Assembly: GCF_024218775.1 (NCBI RefSeq)
Contig: NZ_CP100404.1
Span: forward strand, 2,356,001-2,420,000
Source: Haloarcula marina
GTDB taxonomy: Archaea; Halobacteriota; Halobacteria; Halobacteriales; Haloarculaceae
Reading direction: 5' to 3'
DNA: 64,000 nucleotides
Shown piece by piece: positions 15,329 through 24,322 of this stretch. How positions within the stretch are numbered: position 1 is the first letter of the stretch; each line of letters starts with the position of its first letter. The translations under genes were made by a program, and so were the position numbers. Under the pieces are notes generated by a model. The model searched no databases, was not told the origin of the DNA, and worked only from the letters and a program-made list of their open reading frames with translations.

Positions 15329-16081
15329 TCAGTTGGTGACGATTTCGACTTCGTGACCGTCGGCGTCTTTCGTGAACGCATACCGGTCATCGCAGCTTTC
15401 GGGGTCGCGGTAGTCTTCTGCGTCGCGCCCCATCAGCGCGTCCCACGTCTCGTGGAGGTCGTCAGTTCGGACGGCGATGTGGCCCCACGCGTCCCCCATC
15501 TCGTAGGCGCGCCCGTCGTAGTTGTACGTGAGTTCGACCGACATGGCCTCGGGGGCGGCGTCCGCGGGCTTGAGGAAGTACAGCGCGAACGAGTCGTGTT
15601 CGGAGCGGCGGAACATCTCGTAGTCGAGTTTTCGCGTGTACCAGCCGATTGCTTCGTCGGCGTCCTCGACCCGGAGCATCGTGTGGTCGAGGGACCACGC
15701 CGCGCCGTGGTCGCGCTCGACGATTTCGATTTCGTGGCCGTCCGGGTCCGTGACGAATGCGTAGGACCCACCGCAGGAGTCGGGGTCTCGGTAGTCCTCG
15801 ACCCCGGCATCCATCAGTTCCTCGTACGCCTCGTAGACGTCGTCACATCGGACAGCGATGTGCCCCCACGCATCACCCATCTCGTACGTGCGCCCGTCGT
15901 GGTTGTACGTTAACTCCAGGAGGGCACCCTCCTCGTGGACGTTCTCGGGACCGAGGAACACGTTGGTGAACGTGTCGGCCTCCCAACGACCCTTCTCCTC
16001 GTAGTCCAGATGCGTCTGGTACCACTCGAGGGAGTCTTCGAGGTCTTCGACACGCACCATTGTGTGGTCGAGCGTCAGCAT
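15329..16081 (-). CDS. Two-domain VOC (glyoxalase I-like) protein
   Basis: 250 residues from ATG 16081. Two tandem vicinal-oxygen-chelate domains are seen, each beginning 'LDHTMVRVED' or 'LDHTMLRVED' and each containing 'LTYN.DGR.YEMGDAWGHIA' and an ending like 'DPDGHEIEIVE'. The His and Glu ligands expected for a glyoxalase I metal site are present in both halves, so the protein may fold as a self-contained pseudo-dimer. Lactoylglutathione lyase is the closest named activity, but haloarchaea use gamma-glutamylcysteine, so the true thiol substrate is unknown. Confidence 0.88.
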   Translation of the reverse strand: MLTLDHTMVRVEDLEDSLEWYQTHLDYEEKGRWEADTFTNVFLGPENVHEEGALLELTYNHDGRTYEMGDAWGHIAVRCDDVYEAYEELMDAGVEDYRDPDSCGGSYAFVTDPDGHEIEIVERDHGAAWSLDHTMLRVEDADEAIGWYTRKLDYEMFRRSEHDSFALYFLKPADAAPEAMSVELTYNYDGRAYEMGDAWGHIAVRTDDLHETWDALMGRDAEDYRDPESCDDRYAFTKDADGHEVEIVTN

Positions 16082-16128
16082 GCTTCGGTGGACGAGTGGG
16101 CGAGCGAAAAGGCTACCGACGCTGGCGC

Positions 16129-16581
16129 TCAGCGGTCGACGAGCGATGCGGGTTCGGGCGCGTCGAAAAGGGGCCAGTAGTACCACCAGCCGACGACGAC
16201 CAAGAGGAGCGATCCGACCGGTAGTGCGAGATACCCGATACGCCTGTTGAACCCGAGGAGCAACCCGAACTGAGAGAGTCCCGCGGCGACTATCGCGAAC
16301 GCCGTGAGTCGCGGGTCCTCGCGGCAGAGGACGCCGCCCACGGCGCTCACAAGTCCCAAGAGGTACAGCGCGACTCCCGTTCCCCACGATTCGATGAACG
16401 GCGGGAGGGTGGTCGTGAACCGGAAGAAAAAGTCCGAAACCGTGACGAGGCGTATTGGGTCTGTGTTGAACAGGCCGAACGCGAACACGAACGTCACCCC
16501 GCCGCCCGCATCGACGACTGTCCACGGCACGATACCCGCGACGACGACGGCGAGAAGACGGCGGCGGGGACCAGCGACCAT
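16129..16581 (-). CDS. Haloarchaeal membrane protein (TIGR04206-like)
   Basis: 150 residues from ATG 16581. About four hydrophobic helices are evident, starting with 'RRLLAVVVAGIVPWTVVDAG' and ending 'LLLVVVGWWYYWPLF'. The pattern matches a small haloarchaeal family that I recall as TIGR04206. No function is known. It lies between the glyoxalase-like gene and the GTPase gene, all on one strand but with gaps of 47 and about 100 bases. Confidence 0.7.
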   Translation of the reverse strand: MVAGPRRRLLAVVVAGIVPWTVVDAGGGVTFVFAFGLFNTDPIRLVTVSDFFFRFTTTLPPFIESWGTGVALYLLGLVSAVGGVLCREDPRLTAFAIVAAGLSQFGLLLGFNRRIGYLALPVGSLLLVVVGWWYYWPLFDAPEPASLVDR

Positions 16582-16685
16582 ATCCAGAGGCGGGACCAGA
16601 GGCAAATGAGTGTGGCTATCGCCGCGCGTACGCGAGAAACACAATATCGAGTGGCATCACGAACGAGTATCGAACTACGCCGAGG

Positions 16686-17795
16686 CTACCGACGGGCGAC
16701 GATACGGAGCACGTCCTCGTCGGCGAGTTCGTGGTCCCGGCCGACCTGTTGCTCGTCGTGTTTTGCGCTCGGACCGCTGACGCGGGCGAACCGGAACCGA
16801 TCGTCGAAGCTCCCGCCGAGTTTCCGGCAGGCGTCGTCGACGGTGTCGCCCTCTCGAAGGATGAGCGGTTCCTCGTAGTCGACGCCGCGACCCGGCTTAT
16901 CCATGTAGATGCGGATGAGGCCCAGTTCCTCCCAGAGGCGTTCGACGAGTCCGTCGAGACCCTTCTCCTTCTCGGCGCTGATGAAGATTGCCTCCTCGGG
17001 GTCGATACCTCGTTCTTCGAGGTCGGCGTTGACCGTCGGGAGGTAGTCCGGTTCGATGAGGTCGGCCTTGTTGACCGTGACGATGGAGGGGAGATACACC
17101 CGGTTGTCCATCACCCCGTCGATGAGTCGGTCGAGGTCGACCTGTTCGCCGATGGTTACGTCGGCGTTGATGTACCCGTGTTCGCGGAGCACGTCCTTCA
17201 CCGTCTCCTCGTCGAGGTCGAGGTCGACGGAACTGGTGACCGACAGACCGTCCTTGGCCTTCTTACGGATGCTCACGCGCGGCGGTTGTTTGTCCAGCCG
17301 TATCTTGTTCGCGTACAGTTCCTCGCGGAGTCGGTCGTATTGCTCTATCTCGAAGACGGAGACGAGAAAGACGATGAGGTCGGCGGTCCGGACGACGGAG
17401 AGCACTTCCTTCCCGCCGCCGCGGCCGCCCGCCGCGCCCTCGATGAGGCCCGGAACGTCCAGAATCTGGATGTCCGCCCCCTTGTGCTTCAGCATCCCGG
17501 GGTGAACGTCGAGCGTCGTGAACTCGTACGCGCCGGTTTCAGAATCGGCGTTCGTCAGTGCGTTCAACAGCGTTGACTTCCCGACGCTCGGGAAACCGAC
17601 GAGAGCGACGGTCGCGTCGCCGTGTTTCTCGACGCTATAGCCACCGCCGCCGCCGGACCCCGACTGCTGGTCGAGTTTCTCTTTCTTCTCGGCGAGTTTC
17701 GACTTCAGTCGACCGATATGCGACTCTGTCGACTTGTTGTAGGGCGTGCTGGCGATTTCGTCTTCCAGTTCCTGAATCTCCTCTTCGAGCCCCAT
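16686..17795 (-). CDS. DRG/OBG-type GTPase with TGS domain
   Basis: 369 residues from ATG 17795. A helical N-terminus ('MGLEEEIQELEDEIAS') precedes the G domain: G1 'VGFPSVGKSTLL', G3 'LDVPGLIEGAAGGRGGGKE', G4 'VNKADL' and G5 'ISAEKEKGL'. A C-terminal TGS domain starts near residue 295 ('IRIYMDKPG', 'LILREGDTVDDACRKLG'). DRG proteins are ribosome-associated GTPases conserved in archaea and eukaryotes. An insertion inside the G domain ('HGYINADVTIGEQVDLDRLI') is also typical. The upstream extension of the frame has no promoter support. Confidence 0.92.
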   Translation of the reverse strand: MGLEEEIQELEDEIASTPYNKSTESHIGRLKSKLAEKKEKLDQQSGSGGGGGYSVEKHGDATVALVGFPSVGKSTLLNALTNADSETGAYEFTTLDVHPGMLKHKGADIQILDVPGLIEGAAGGRGGGKEVLSVVRTADLIVFLVSVFEIEQYDRLREELYANKIRLDKQPPRVSIRKKAKDGLSVTSSVDLDLDEETVKDVLREHGYINADVTIGEQVDLDRLIDGVMDNRVYLPSIVTVNKADLIEPDYLPTVNADLEERGIDPEEAIFISAEKEKGLDGLVERLWEELGLIRIYMDKPGRGVDYEEPLILREGDTVDDACRKLGGSFDDRFRFARVSGPSAKHDEQQVGRDHELADEDVLRIVARR

Positions 17796-17993
17796 TAGGT
17801 GTACGTCGGCCCCGCCCACAGAATAAGGCTTTCTTCCCTCGCCGAGGAGCGGGGGTCGTGTGCTGACCCGCAGTATCAATCTCGAAAACCGGGAGGCAGG
17901 AACGCAGGACTGCGGTGACGACCGAGAATCCTCCAGACACGCCACTTCCGGATTTCGACACACCTTTACCACATCCACTATCAGTATTCGACA

Positions 17994-18194
17994 ATGGTTG
18001 GTGCGGAGCGGTTTCGTGATAGCACGCAAATCCTACTCCCCGACGGGACCCTCGACGGACTGCGCGAGGAACTCGAAGCGAAGTTCGTGGTGAGCATCCA
18101 CTCCGAGGGGAATCAGGTCCGCATCATCGGCTCGCCCGTCGAGATCAAGGAAGCGGGTGACTTCTTGGCGATGAACGGCATTAGCTTCGCCTGA
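17994..18194 (+). CDS. Small conserved haloarchaeal protein (66 aa)
   Basis: 66 residues from ATG 17994. It reads 'RFRDSTQILLPDGTLDGLRE' then 'VRIIGSPVEIKEAGDFLA', which resembles a family named after Halobacterium VNG_1110C (from memory). It is probably a single small alpha/beta domain. It lies upstream of the ribosomal L11 gene on the same strand but separated by 333 bases. Function unknown. Confidence 0.75.
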   Translation: MVGAERFRDSTQILLPDGTLDGLREELEAKFVVSIHSEGNQVRIIGSPVEIKEAGDFLAMNGISFA

Positions 18195-18527
18195 ACTGTT
18201 CCCTTCCCGCCTTATTTCCAGCAGACGTAGAGCGCATCGAGCGGAGGGTGTGACGGCAACGCCGCAACGCCGTTGCGGGGTCAATGGCCCGCAACCCGCT
18301 TCTCGAAAGCGTCCATGGAAAAACGCCGGACCCTCCCGTGGTCGCGTCGGGTGAAACGCCTCGCTTCGCTCGGCGTGTGCGTCGACCGAAAGCGGGACGC
18401 AGGCTGAGAGGACGACTGAGACGACATCGGACGCGACGTGTAACGCGGTCCGTCTCTCCGTGTGTCGGCCTCACGCGGCGTTCGGCGAAACGCAATCCTT
18501 TAAACCTCCGAGGGGGATTGCTCGTAC
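18195..18527. other. 333-bp gap before rpl11: palindrome and TATA box
   Basis: No ORF with credible composition is seen. CCGCAACG and CGTTGCGG (18262-18269 and 18271-18278) form a palindrome around one base. TTTAAA at 18499-18504 is well placed for an L11 transcript beginning almost at the ATG (18528). The remainder, including a GC-rich stretch around 18340-18420, shows nothing identifiable; a non-coding RNA cannot be excluded. Confidence 0.45.
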
Positions 18528-19016
18528 ATGGCTGGAACTATCGAAGTGCTCGTCCCCGGCGGGCAGGCCAACCCTGGCCCGCCCCTCGGTCCCGAACTGG
18601 GGCCGACGCCCGTGGACGTGCAGGCAGTCGTGCAGGAGATAAACGACCGCACCGAAGCGTTCGACGGCACGGAAGTCCCCGTCACCATCGAGTACGAGGA
18701 CGACGGTTCGTTCTCCATCGACGTGGGTGTCCCGCCGACGGCCGAACTCGTCAAAGACGAAGCCGGGTTCGACACCGGAAGCGGCGAACCCCACGAGGAG
18801 TTCGTCGCCGACCTCTCGGTCGACCAGGTCATACAGATTGCAGAACAGAAGCAGTCCGACCTGCTCGCCTACGACCTGAAGAACGCCGCAAAGGAAGTCG
18901 TCGGGACCTGCACCTCGCTGGGCGTCACCATCGAGGGCAACAACCCCCGCGAGTTCAAAGAGCGCATCGACGACGGCGAGTACGACGACCTGTTCGCGGC
19001 CGAAGCGTCGGCGTAA
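18528..19016 (+). CDS. rpl11: Large-subunit ribosomal protein L11
   Basis: 162 residues from ATG 18528. The N-terminal domain opens 'MAGTIEVLVPGGQANPGPPL' and continues 'GPELGPTPVDVQAVVQEIN', the universal L11 pattern; the C-terminal RNA-binding domain contains 'AAKEVVGTCTSLGVTIEG'. The protein binds the GTPase-associated centre of 23S rRNA. In Halobacterium L11 is reported as a separate transcript beside L1-L10-L12; here a TATA box at 18499-18504 suggests a leaderless mRNA, and an unrelated kinase gene separates it from L1. Confidence 0.97.
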   Translation: MAGTIEVLVPGGQANPGPPLGPELGPTPVDVQAVVQEINDRTEAFDGTEVPVTIEYEDDGSFSIDVGVPPTAELVKDEAGFDTGSGEPHEEFVADLSVDQVIQIAEQKQSDLLAYDLKNAAKEVVGTCTSLGVTIEGNNPREFKERIDDGEYDDLFAAEASA

Positions 19017-19088
19017 GCGACGGTTCCGTCTACTCGCGGGCGTTTTCTCCCGTATTCGATCGATTTCCGACGCGACCGAACAGTAGCG

Positions 19089-20738
19089 TCACTCTCCCGG
19101 CAGTCCCTCTTCGTCCTCGGCGAGGGGAACGCGGACGGTGACCGTCGTCCCGCCGTCGGTGGGCGTCGACACCGACACCGTGCCGTCCAGCGAATCGACG
19201 AGCCACCGCACCATCCACAGCCCCAAGCCGTTGCCGTGCGCCGTGGGCGTCTCCTGTCGCTCGCCGACCAGTAACTCTCGCTCCGTCTCCGGGATGCCGG
19301 GTCCGTCGTCGTCGACGCTGAATGCGACCGTCGACCCGTCTCGGCGGGCGGTCAGTGAAACCGACCGCTCGCCCATGGGCGCGTCGGCGTGCGTAATCGC
19401 GTTCTCACCGAGTTCGCGCAGTATCAACGGGAGGCGGCGGCCGCCACACACCTCCGTGGCCGCCTCGACGCTCGTCTCCACTTTCGCCTCGGGATAGCTG
19501 GTCCAGAGTGAGTGGGCGACGTCCTCAACGAGCGTCACCACCGTCGCTGGAACCGGGTCCGCCGACCGTCCCGTGAGCAGTTCTTCGTGAATCGCCCGCG
19601 CGTGTTCGGTCGTCGCCATGAACGATTCGGCGCGGTCGTAAATCCGCTGTGCGGAGGCCTCGACTTCCTCGCTCGTCTCGTCGCTGTCGAGAATGCGCTC
19701 CGAGGAGAGCATGACGACCGACATATCGTTGCGGAGGTTGTGGCGGAACACACGATTGAACACCGAGAGCTGTGACTCGCGGCGGTCGAGCGTGGTCGCC
19801 AGCGAGTGGAACCGGTCGCTGATTCGCTGCCACTCGGCGGCCGGTCCGAGGGAGAGCGAGGTGTCGTAGGTCCCGGATTCGAGACGGTCCAGGCCGTCGT
19901 CCAACCGCTCTATCTGTTGAATGGTCATCCGAGAGGCCCAGACGCCGAGCGCCGCGACCAGCAGCAACGTCCCGATAATCCCGCCGACCAGTAGCCCCGT
20001 CGCTCGACGGAGGTGCTGTCGGAGGTCCCCGCTGTCGGCCAGCAGTCGCACACGCCACCCTGTCCCGTCGACGGTCGCCGTCGCGTACAGCGCGGTGTCG
20101 AACGCCCGCGACTGGTCGTACAGCGTGACGTTGTCGGTAGTGCGGACGGCCAAGGAGCGCTCGTTCGACAGCAACACCGTCGACTGCTCGAAGAAGTCGG
20201 TCTCCGTGAGGTGAAACGCGGCGTTGAGCGTGCCGACCACATCACCGCCCTCCCGGATGGGGGCGGAGATGATGACGACGTAGTTGCCGCTTTCGGCTTC
20301 GAACGGGTCGCTGACGTGGGAGTCGCCGTCAATCGCTTCTCGGACGTACGTTCGGTCGCCGAAGTCCTGGCCGACTAGTTCCTCCCTGCGGTTGGCGGAG
20401 AGGTCGGCCGCGTCGAGTGCGACCATCGTCCCGTTGGCGGCGACGACGGACGCACCCTCGAAGACGGTCGTTCGGCGAAACGACGCCAGCGCTTGACGCT
20501 GTGCGGCCGAGCCGTGGTCTGCGACGGCGACGTTCGACGCCCAGAGGGCGACCGCCGACTCCTTCTCGTGTAGTCGCGTTTCGAGGTCGTGGGCGACGCT
20601 CCGGACTTCGTTTTCCAGCGTCGAGCGCTCTTGGGCCGTGACCTCGGCCTTGTGCAACGACACACCGGTGTACAACAAGCCGGACAGAATTAGGGCGACG
20701 AGCAGTAACACCCCCAAAAATCCGGACCGGAGTCGCAT
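19089..20738 (-). CDS. Membrane sensor histidine kinase between L11 and L1 genes
   Basis: 549 residues. TM1 lies near residues 7-27 and TM2 near 247-268, enclosing a ~220-residue extracellular sensor with a Cache-like pattern ('RTYVREAIDGDSHVSDPF', 'NYVVIISAPI'). A HAMP-like linker (270-320) leads to the phospho-acceptor His333 in 'FRHNLRNDMSV', the haloarchaeal HisKA variant. The ATPase domain has 'LGENAITHAD', 'DDGPGIP' and 'GLGLWMVRWL'. No response regulator is adjacent. It is opposite in direction to the ribosomal genes on both sides, which suggests an insertion into the usual L11-L1 neighbourhood. Confidence 0.9.
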   Translation of the reverse strand: MRLRSGFLGVLLLVALILSGLLYTGVSLHKAEVTAQERSTLENEVRSVAHDLETRLHEKESAVALWASNVAVADHGSAAQRQALASFRRTTVFEGASVVAANGTMVALDAADLSANRREELVGQDFGDRTYVREAIDGDSHVSDPFEAESGNYVVIISAPIREGGDVVGTLNAAFHLTETDFFEQSTVLLSNERSLAVRTTDNVTLYDQSRAFDTALYATATVDGTGWRVRLLADSGDLRQHLRRATGLLVGGIIGTLLLVAALGVWASRMTIQQIERLDDGLDRLESGTYDTSLSLGPAAEWQRISDRFHSLATTLDRRESQLSVFNRVFRHNLRNDMSVVMLSSERILDSDETSEEVEASAQRIYDRAESFMATTEHARAIHEELLTGRSADPVPATVVTLVEDVAHSLWTSYPEAKVETSVEAATEVCGGRRLPLILRELGENAITHADAPMGERSVSLTARRDGSTVAFSVDDDGPGIPETERELLVGERQETPTAHGNGLGLWMVRWLVDSLDGTVSVSTPTDGGTTVTVRVPLAEDEEGLPGE

Positions 20739-20794
20739 TGCGTCGAGAGAGACGCTACCGTGTAATAAACCGTCGGGACCGGTGCTTCGACGGC

Positions 20795-20888
20795 TTTAAG
20801 TGTCGCATTGGCCTCTTGCCGCACGAGACAGGCATCCGCCTGTTTCACTGACCCGTAGAAGCCGATTGGCGTACTACGGAGGTGAACA
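20795..20888 (+). promoter_or_regulatory. Promoter and structured leader of the L1-L10-L12 operon
   Basis: TTTAAG at 20795-20800 predicts a start near 20821 and a leader of about 68 bases. Hairpin A is formed by 20825-20833 and 20838-20846 (nine pairs including one G-U, loop ATCC). Hairpin B pairs CCGTAG 20853-20858 with CTACGG 20874-20879 and GCC 20861-20863 with GGC 20868-20870, leaving an asymmetric internal loop AA/GTA. A leader with an L1-binding structure is known for the Halobacterium operon; assignment of hairpin B as that site is inference. Confidence 0.6.
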
Positions 20889-21527
20889 ATGGCAGACCAG
20901 GAAATAGAGAACGCAGTCTCTCGCGCACTCGAGGATGCACCCCCGCGGAATTTCCGCGAGACGGTGGACCTCGCAGTCAACCTGCGCGACTTAGATCTTA
21001 ACGACCCGTCGAACCGTGTCGACGAGTCCGTCGTCCTACCTGCTGGCACCGGTCAGGAGACCAAGATTGTGGTCTTCGCCGAGGGCGAAACCGCCCTTCG
21101 TGCCGAGGAGGTCGCAGACGACGTACTCGACCAGAACGAACTCGAGGAACTCGGTGGCGACGACGACGCCGCCAAGGACCTCGCCGATGACACTGACTTC
21201 TTCATCGCAGAGAAGAATATGATGCAGGACATCGGCCGATACCTCGGGACCGTGCTGGGTCCACGCGGGAAGATGCCGGAACCGCTCGACCCCGACGACG
21301 ACGTCGTCGAGGTCATCAACCGCATGAAAAACACCGTGCAGCTCCGCAGCGGTGAACGTCGGACCTTCCACACCCGCGTCGGTGCCGAAGACATGTCCGC
21401 CGAGGACATCGCCGACAACATCGACGTCATCATCCGCCGCCTGCACGCCGACCTCGAGAAGGGTCCCCTCAACGTCGACACCATCTTCGTGAAGACGACG
21501 ATGGGCCCGGCCGTGGAGGTTGCCTGA
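20889..21527 (+). CDS. rpl1: Large-subunit ribosomal protein L1
   Basis: 212 residues, the normal length for archaeal L1. It contains '[20 protein letters not shown]', 'VLPAGTG', '[17 protein letters not shown]' and '[17 protein letters not shown]', all L1 signatures. It forms the L1 stalk of the 50S subunit at the E site and in archaea also represses its own mRNA. It is first of the L1-L10-L12 operon, and L10 begins one base after its stop. Confidence 0.97.
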   Translation: MADQEIENAVSRALEDAPPRNFRETVDLAVNLRDLDLNDPSNRVDESVVLPAGTGQETKIVVFAEGETALRAEEVADDVLDQNELEELGGDDDAAKDLADDTDFFIAEKNMMQDIGRYLGTVLGPRGKMPEPLDPDDDVVEVINRMKNTVQLRSGERRTFHTRVGAEDMSAEDIADNIDVIIRRLHADLEKGPLNVDTIFVKTTMGPAVEVA

Positions 21528-21528
21528 T

Positions 21529-22575
21529 ATGAGCGCCGAATCTGAACGCAAGACAGAGACGATTCCCCAGTGGAAGCGCGAAGAGGTCGACGCTATCGTC
21601 GAGATGATCGAATCCTACGAGAGCGTCGGCGTCGTCAACATCGCTGGGATTCCGTCCCGACAGCTCCAGGACATGCGCCGTGACCTGCACGGCACCGCGG
21701 AGCTTCGCGTCTCGCGAAACACGCTCCTTCGCCGCGCGCTCGACGAGGTCGACGACGGCCTCGAACAGCTCAACGAGTTCGTGACCGGCCAGGTCGGTCT
21801 CATCGGCACGAACAGCAACCCGTTCTCGCTGTTCCAGGAACTCGAAGCGTCGAAGACGCCCGCACCCATCGGTGCCGGTGAAGTCGCCCCGAACGACATC
21901 GTCGTGCCGGAAGGCGACACCGGCGTCGACCCAGGACCGTTCGTCGGCGAACTCCAGAGCATCGGTGCCGACGCACGCATCCAGGAAGGCTCCATTCAGG
22001 TCCTTTCGGACTCGACCGTCCTCGAAGCGGGCGGAGAGGTCTCCCAAGACCTCGCGAACGTGCTCAACGAACTCGGTATCGAACCGAAGGAAGTCGGACT
22101 GGACCTCCGCGGCGTGTTCGCCGACGGCGTCCTGTTCGAACCCGAGGAACTCGAACTCGACGTCGACGAGTACGCGAGCGACATCCGCGCGGCCGCCGGG
22201 CAGGCGTTCAACCTCTCGGTCAACGCCGGATTCCCGACCGCGCAGACGGTCCCGACGATGCTGCAGGCCGCTCGTGGCGACGCCAAGAGCCTCGCGCTCC
22301 ACGCCGCCATCGAGGACCCCGAGGTCGTTCCCGACCTCGTGAGCAAGGCCGACGCACAGGTCCGTGCGCTCGCCGCGCAGATTGACGACACAGAGGCGCT
22401 GCCGGAGGAACTCCAAGACGTGGAGGCCGCCCCGGCCGCAGAGGAATCGGCTGACGACCAAGACGACACCGCGTCCGAGGACGACGCCAGCGACGAGGCC
22501 GAAGAGGCCGACGCAGACGACGAAGACGACGATGACGACGAAGACGCTGGCGACGCGCTCGGAGCGATGTTCTAA
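21529..22575 (+). CDS. rpl10: Large-subunit ribosomal protein L10 (P0)
   Basis: 348 residues from ATG 21529; a TTG three codons upstream lies inside the L1 gene and was rejected. The N-terminal rRNA-binding domain has '[20 protein letters not shown]' and '[20 protein letters not shown]'; an insertion domain and the helical spine for L12 dimers follow. The C-terminus is highly acidic and ends 'DALGAMF', the archaeal P0/L12 tail. It anchors the L12 stalk that recruits elongation factors. Confidence 0.97.
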   Translation: MSAESERKTETIPQWKREEVDAIVEMIESYESVGVVNIAGIPSRQLQDMRRDLHGTAELRVSRNTLLRRALDEVDDGLEQLNEFVTGQVGLIGTNSNPFSLFQELEASKTPAPIGAGEVAPNDIVVPEGDTGVDPGPFVGELQSIGADARIQEGSIQVLSDSTVLEAGGEVSQDLANVLNELGIEPKEVGLDLRGVFADGVLFEPEELELDVDEYASDIRAAAGQAFNLSVNAGFPTAQTVPTMLQAARGDAKSLALHAAIEDPEVVPDLVSKADAQVRALAAQIDDTEALPEELQDVEAAPAAEESADDQDDTASEDDASDEAEEADADDEDDDDDEDAGDALGAMF

Positions 22576-22596
22576 CCAACACACCACTTCAGAACA

Positions 22597-22935
22597 ATGG
22601 AATACGTTTACGCTGCACTCATCCTGAACGAATCGGGCGAAGAAATCAACGAAGAGAACCTCACCGACGTGCTCGAGGCCGCTGGCGTCGACGTCGAGGA
22701 GTCCCGCGTCAAAGCGCTCGTCGCGGCCCTCGAAGACGTCGACATCGAGGAAGCCGTCGAGGAAGCCGCTGCCGCACCCGTTCCGGCCAGTGGCGGCGCC
22801 GCCGCGCCCGCTGAGGGCGACGACGACGAGGGCGACGAGGAAGAAGCGGCCGAGGAAGAGGCCGCCGACGAAGACGACGATGACGACGAGGACGACGAGG
22901 CCAGCGGCGAGGGCCTCGGCGAACTCTTCGGCTAA
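22597..22935 (+). CDS. rpl12: Large-subunit ribosomal protein L12 (P1-type stalk)
   Basis: 112 residues: N-terminal dimerisation domain ('[20 protein letters not shown]', '[20 protein letters not shown]'), an Ala/Pro/Gly hinge and an acidic C-terminus ending 'GEGLGELFG'. Multiple dimers bind L10 and recruit translational GTPases. It ends the operon. A T-rich stretch (ATTTCTTTC near 22958) shortly downstream is a reasonable archaeal termination signal. Confidence 0.97.
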   Translation: MEYVYAALILNESGEEINEENLTDVLEAAGVDVEESRVKALVAALEDVDIEEAVEEAAAAPVPASGGAAAPAEGDDDEGDEEEAAEEEAADEDDDDDEDDEASGEGLGELFG

Positions 22936-23077
22936 GTCGGACATCGCCTAACCAGCATTTCTTTCGCGCGCTGTGTCGCCAGCGACGGCACCAGCCATAG
23001 CCCCAAGCGCTGCCCACGTCGGCCACTGATCGCGCCCGCTGGCAGGGTTGAAGTGCGAAGCCGGGACCAGCGACGCT

Positions 23078-24322
23078 ATGGTCCCGGTTACCGTTTCGGC
23101 TCCGGTCAGACTGACGGGAGACCCGTTCTCGGTCGGGTGGCTCCTCCTCGCCGTCACGGGTGGGGTCGCCCTCGGCACGCTGAGCGGACTCGTGCCGGGA
23201 CTACACGCCAACACACTGGCGCTCCTCCTCGCGGCCGCCGCGAGCGAGGTTCCCGGGCCGCCGCTGTACGTCGGCGTCGCGATGTTGGCGACGGGCGTGA
23301 CACACACATTTCTGGACGTCGTTCCAGCGTTGGCACTCGGGGTTCCCGACCCGGCGATGGCCGCGTCGTCGCTCCCGGGTCATCAACTCGTCATCGAGGG
23401 TCGTGGTCGTGAGGCGCTCCGGCTATCGGCACTCGGGAGTAGCGGCGCAGTGCTGCTGGCCGCGCCGCTCGCCGTTCCCCTCACCGCCGCAATGCGGGCG
23501 GGCTACCCGCTCGTGACTGCCAATCTGCCGCTGGTCCTCGGCGCCGTCGTCGCCCTCCTCGCCGCGACCGAACCAGACCGTTCGAAACGAGTCGGGGCGC
23601 TCTGTTCGTTCGCCGCCAGCGGTGCCCTCGGCATCGTGTTTCTCGACGTGCCCGTCTCCGGTGCGCTCCCCGTCACCGACGTGCTCGTTCCGCTGTTCGC
23701 GGGGCTATTCGGCGCGCCGGTGTTGCTCGCGGCCATCGAGGGCGACGGCGTTCCCCCGCAAACGGACCCCGCGGTGACTATGTCGCGGCGCGGGGTCGCC
23801 ACCGTGACGACCGTCGGAACGCTGTGCGGGGCCGTCGTCGGGTACCTCCCCGGTGTTTCGAGCGCCATCGCGGCGACGCTCGCGCTCGGACTCACGACGC
23901 GGCGGGGGCCGCGCGCGTTCGTGGTCGCGACGAGCGGTGTCAACACAGCGACGGCTGTCTTCGCCCTCTTTGCGCTGCTCACCTTCGGCGACGCGCGGAC
24001 GGGTGTCCTGGTCGCACTCCAGCGCGCTGACGTACCGCTGGTGTTGCCGCCCCTGGTCGTCACCATCCTCGTCGCTGGCGTCCTCAGCGCGGTGCTGGTC
24101 CCGACGCTGGGCGACCGATACCTGCGGACCGTCGGTCGACTCGACCCGATGTGGCTCGCGATAACCGTGTTGGCGGGCCTCGTCGGTCTTTCAGCGCTAT
24201 TCGCCGGTCCACTCGGTGTGGCCGCGTTCGGCGCGGCGACGCTCGTCGGCCACTTGCCGCCCCGATTTGGTTGCCGGCGAGCGACGCTGATGGGCGTCCT
24301 CCTCGTCCCCCTCATCTTATAG
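23078..24322 (+). CDS. TctA-like (DUF112) permease
   Basis: 414 residues from ATG 23078 with about ten to twelve membrane helices. Two glycine/proline motifs typical of the TctA permease family are present, 'GTLSGLVPGLHANTLALLL' and 'VVGYLPGVSSAIAATLAL', in the two halves of an internally duplicated protein. TctA transports tricarboxylates in bacteria with TctB and a periplasmic binding protein, but no such partners are here, so the archaeal substrate is unknown. Its stop overlaps the stop of the convergent corA gene by six bases. Confidence 0.82.
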   Translation: MVPVTVSAPVRLTGDPFSVGWLLLAVTGGVALGTLSGLVPGLHANTLALLLAAAASEVPGPPLYVGVAMLATGVTHTFLDVVPALALGVPDPAMAASSLPGHQLVIEGRGREALRLSALGSSGAVLLAAPLAVPLTAAMRAGYPLVTANLPLVLGAVVALLAATEPDRSKRVGALCSFAASGALGIVFLDVPVSGALPVTDVLVPLFAGLFGAPVLLAAIEGDGVPPQTDPAVTMSRRGVATVTTVGTLCGAVVGYLPGVSSAIAATLALGLTTRRGPRAFVVATSGVNTATAVFALFALLTFGDARTGVLVALQRADVPLVLPPLVVTILVAGVLSAVLVPTLGDRYLRTVGRLDPMWLAITVLAGLVGLSALFAGPLGVAAFGAATLVGHLPPRFGCRRATLMGVLLVPLIL

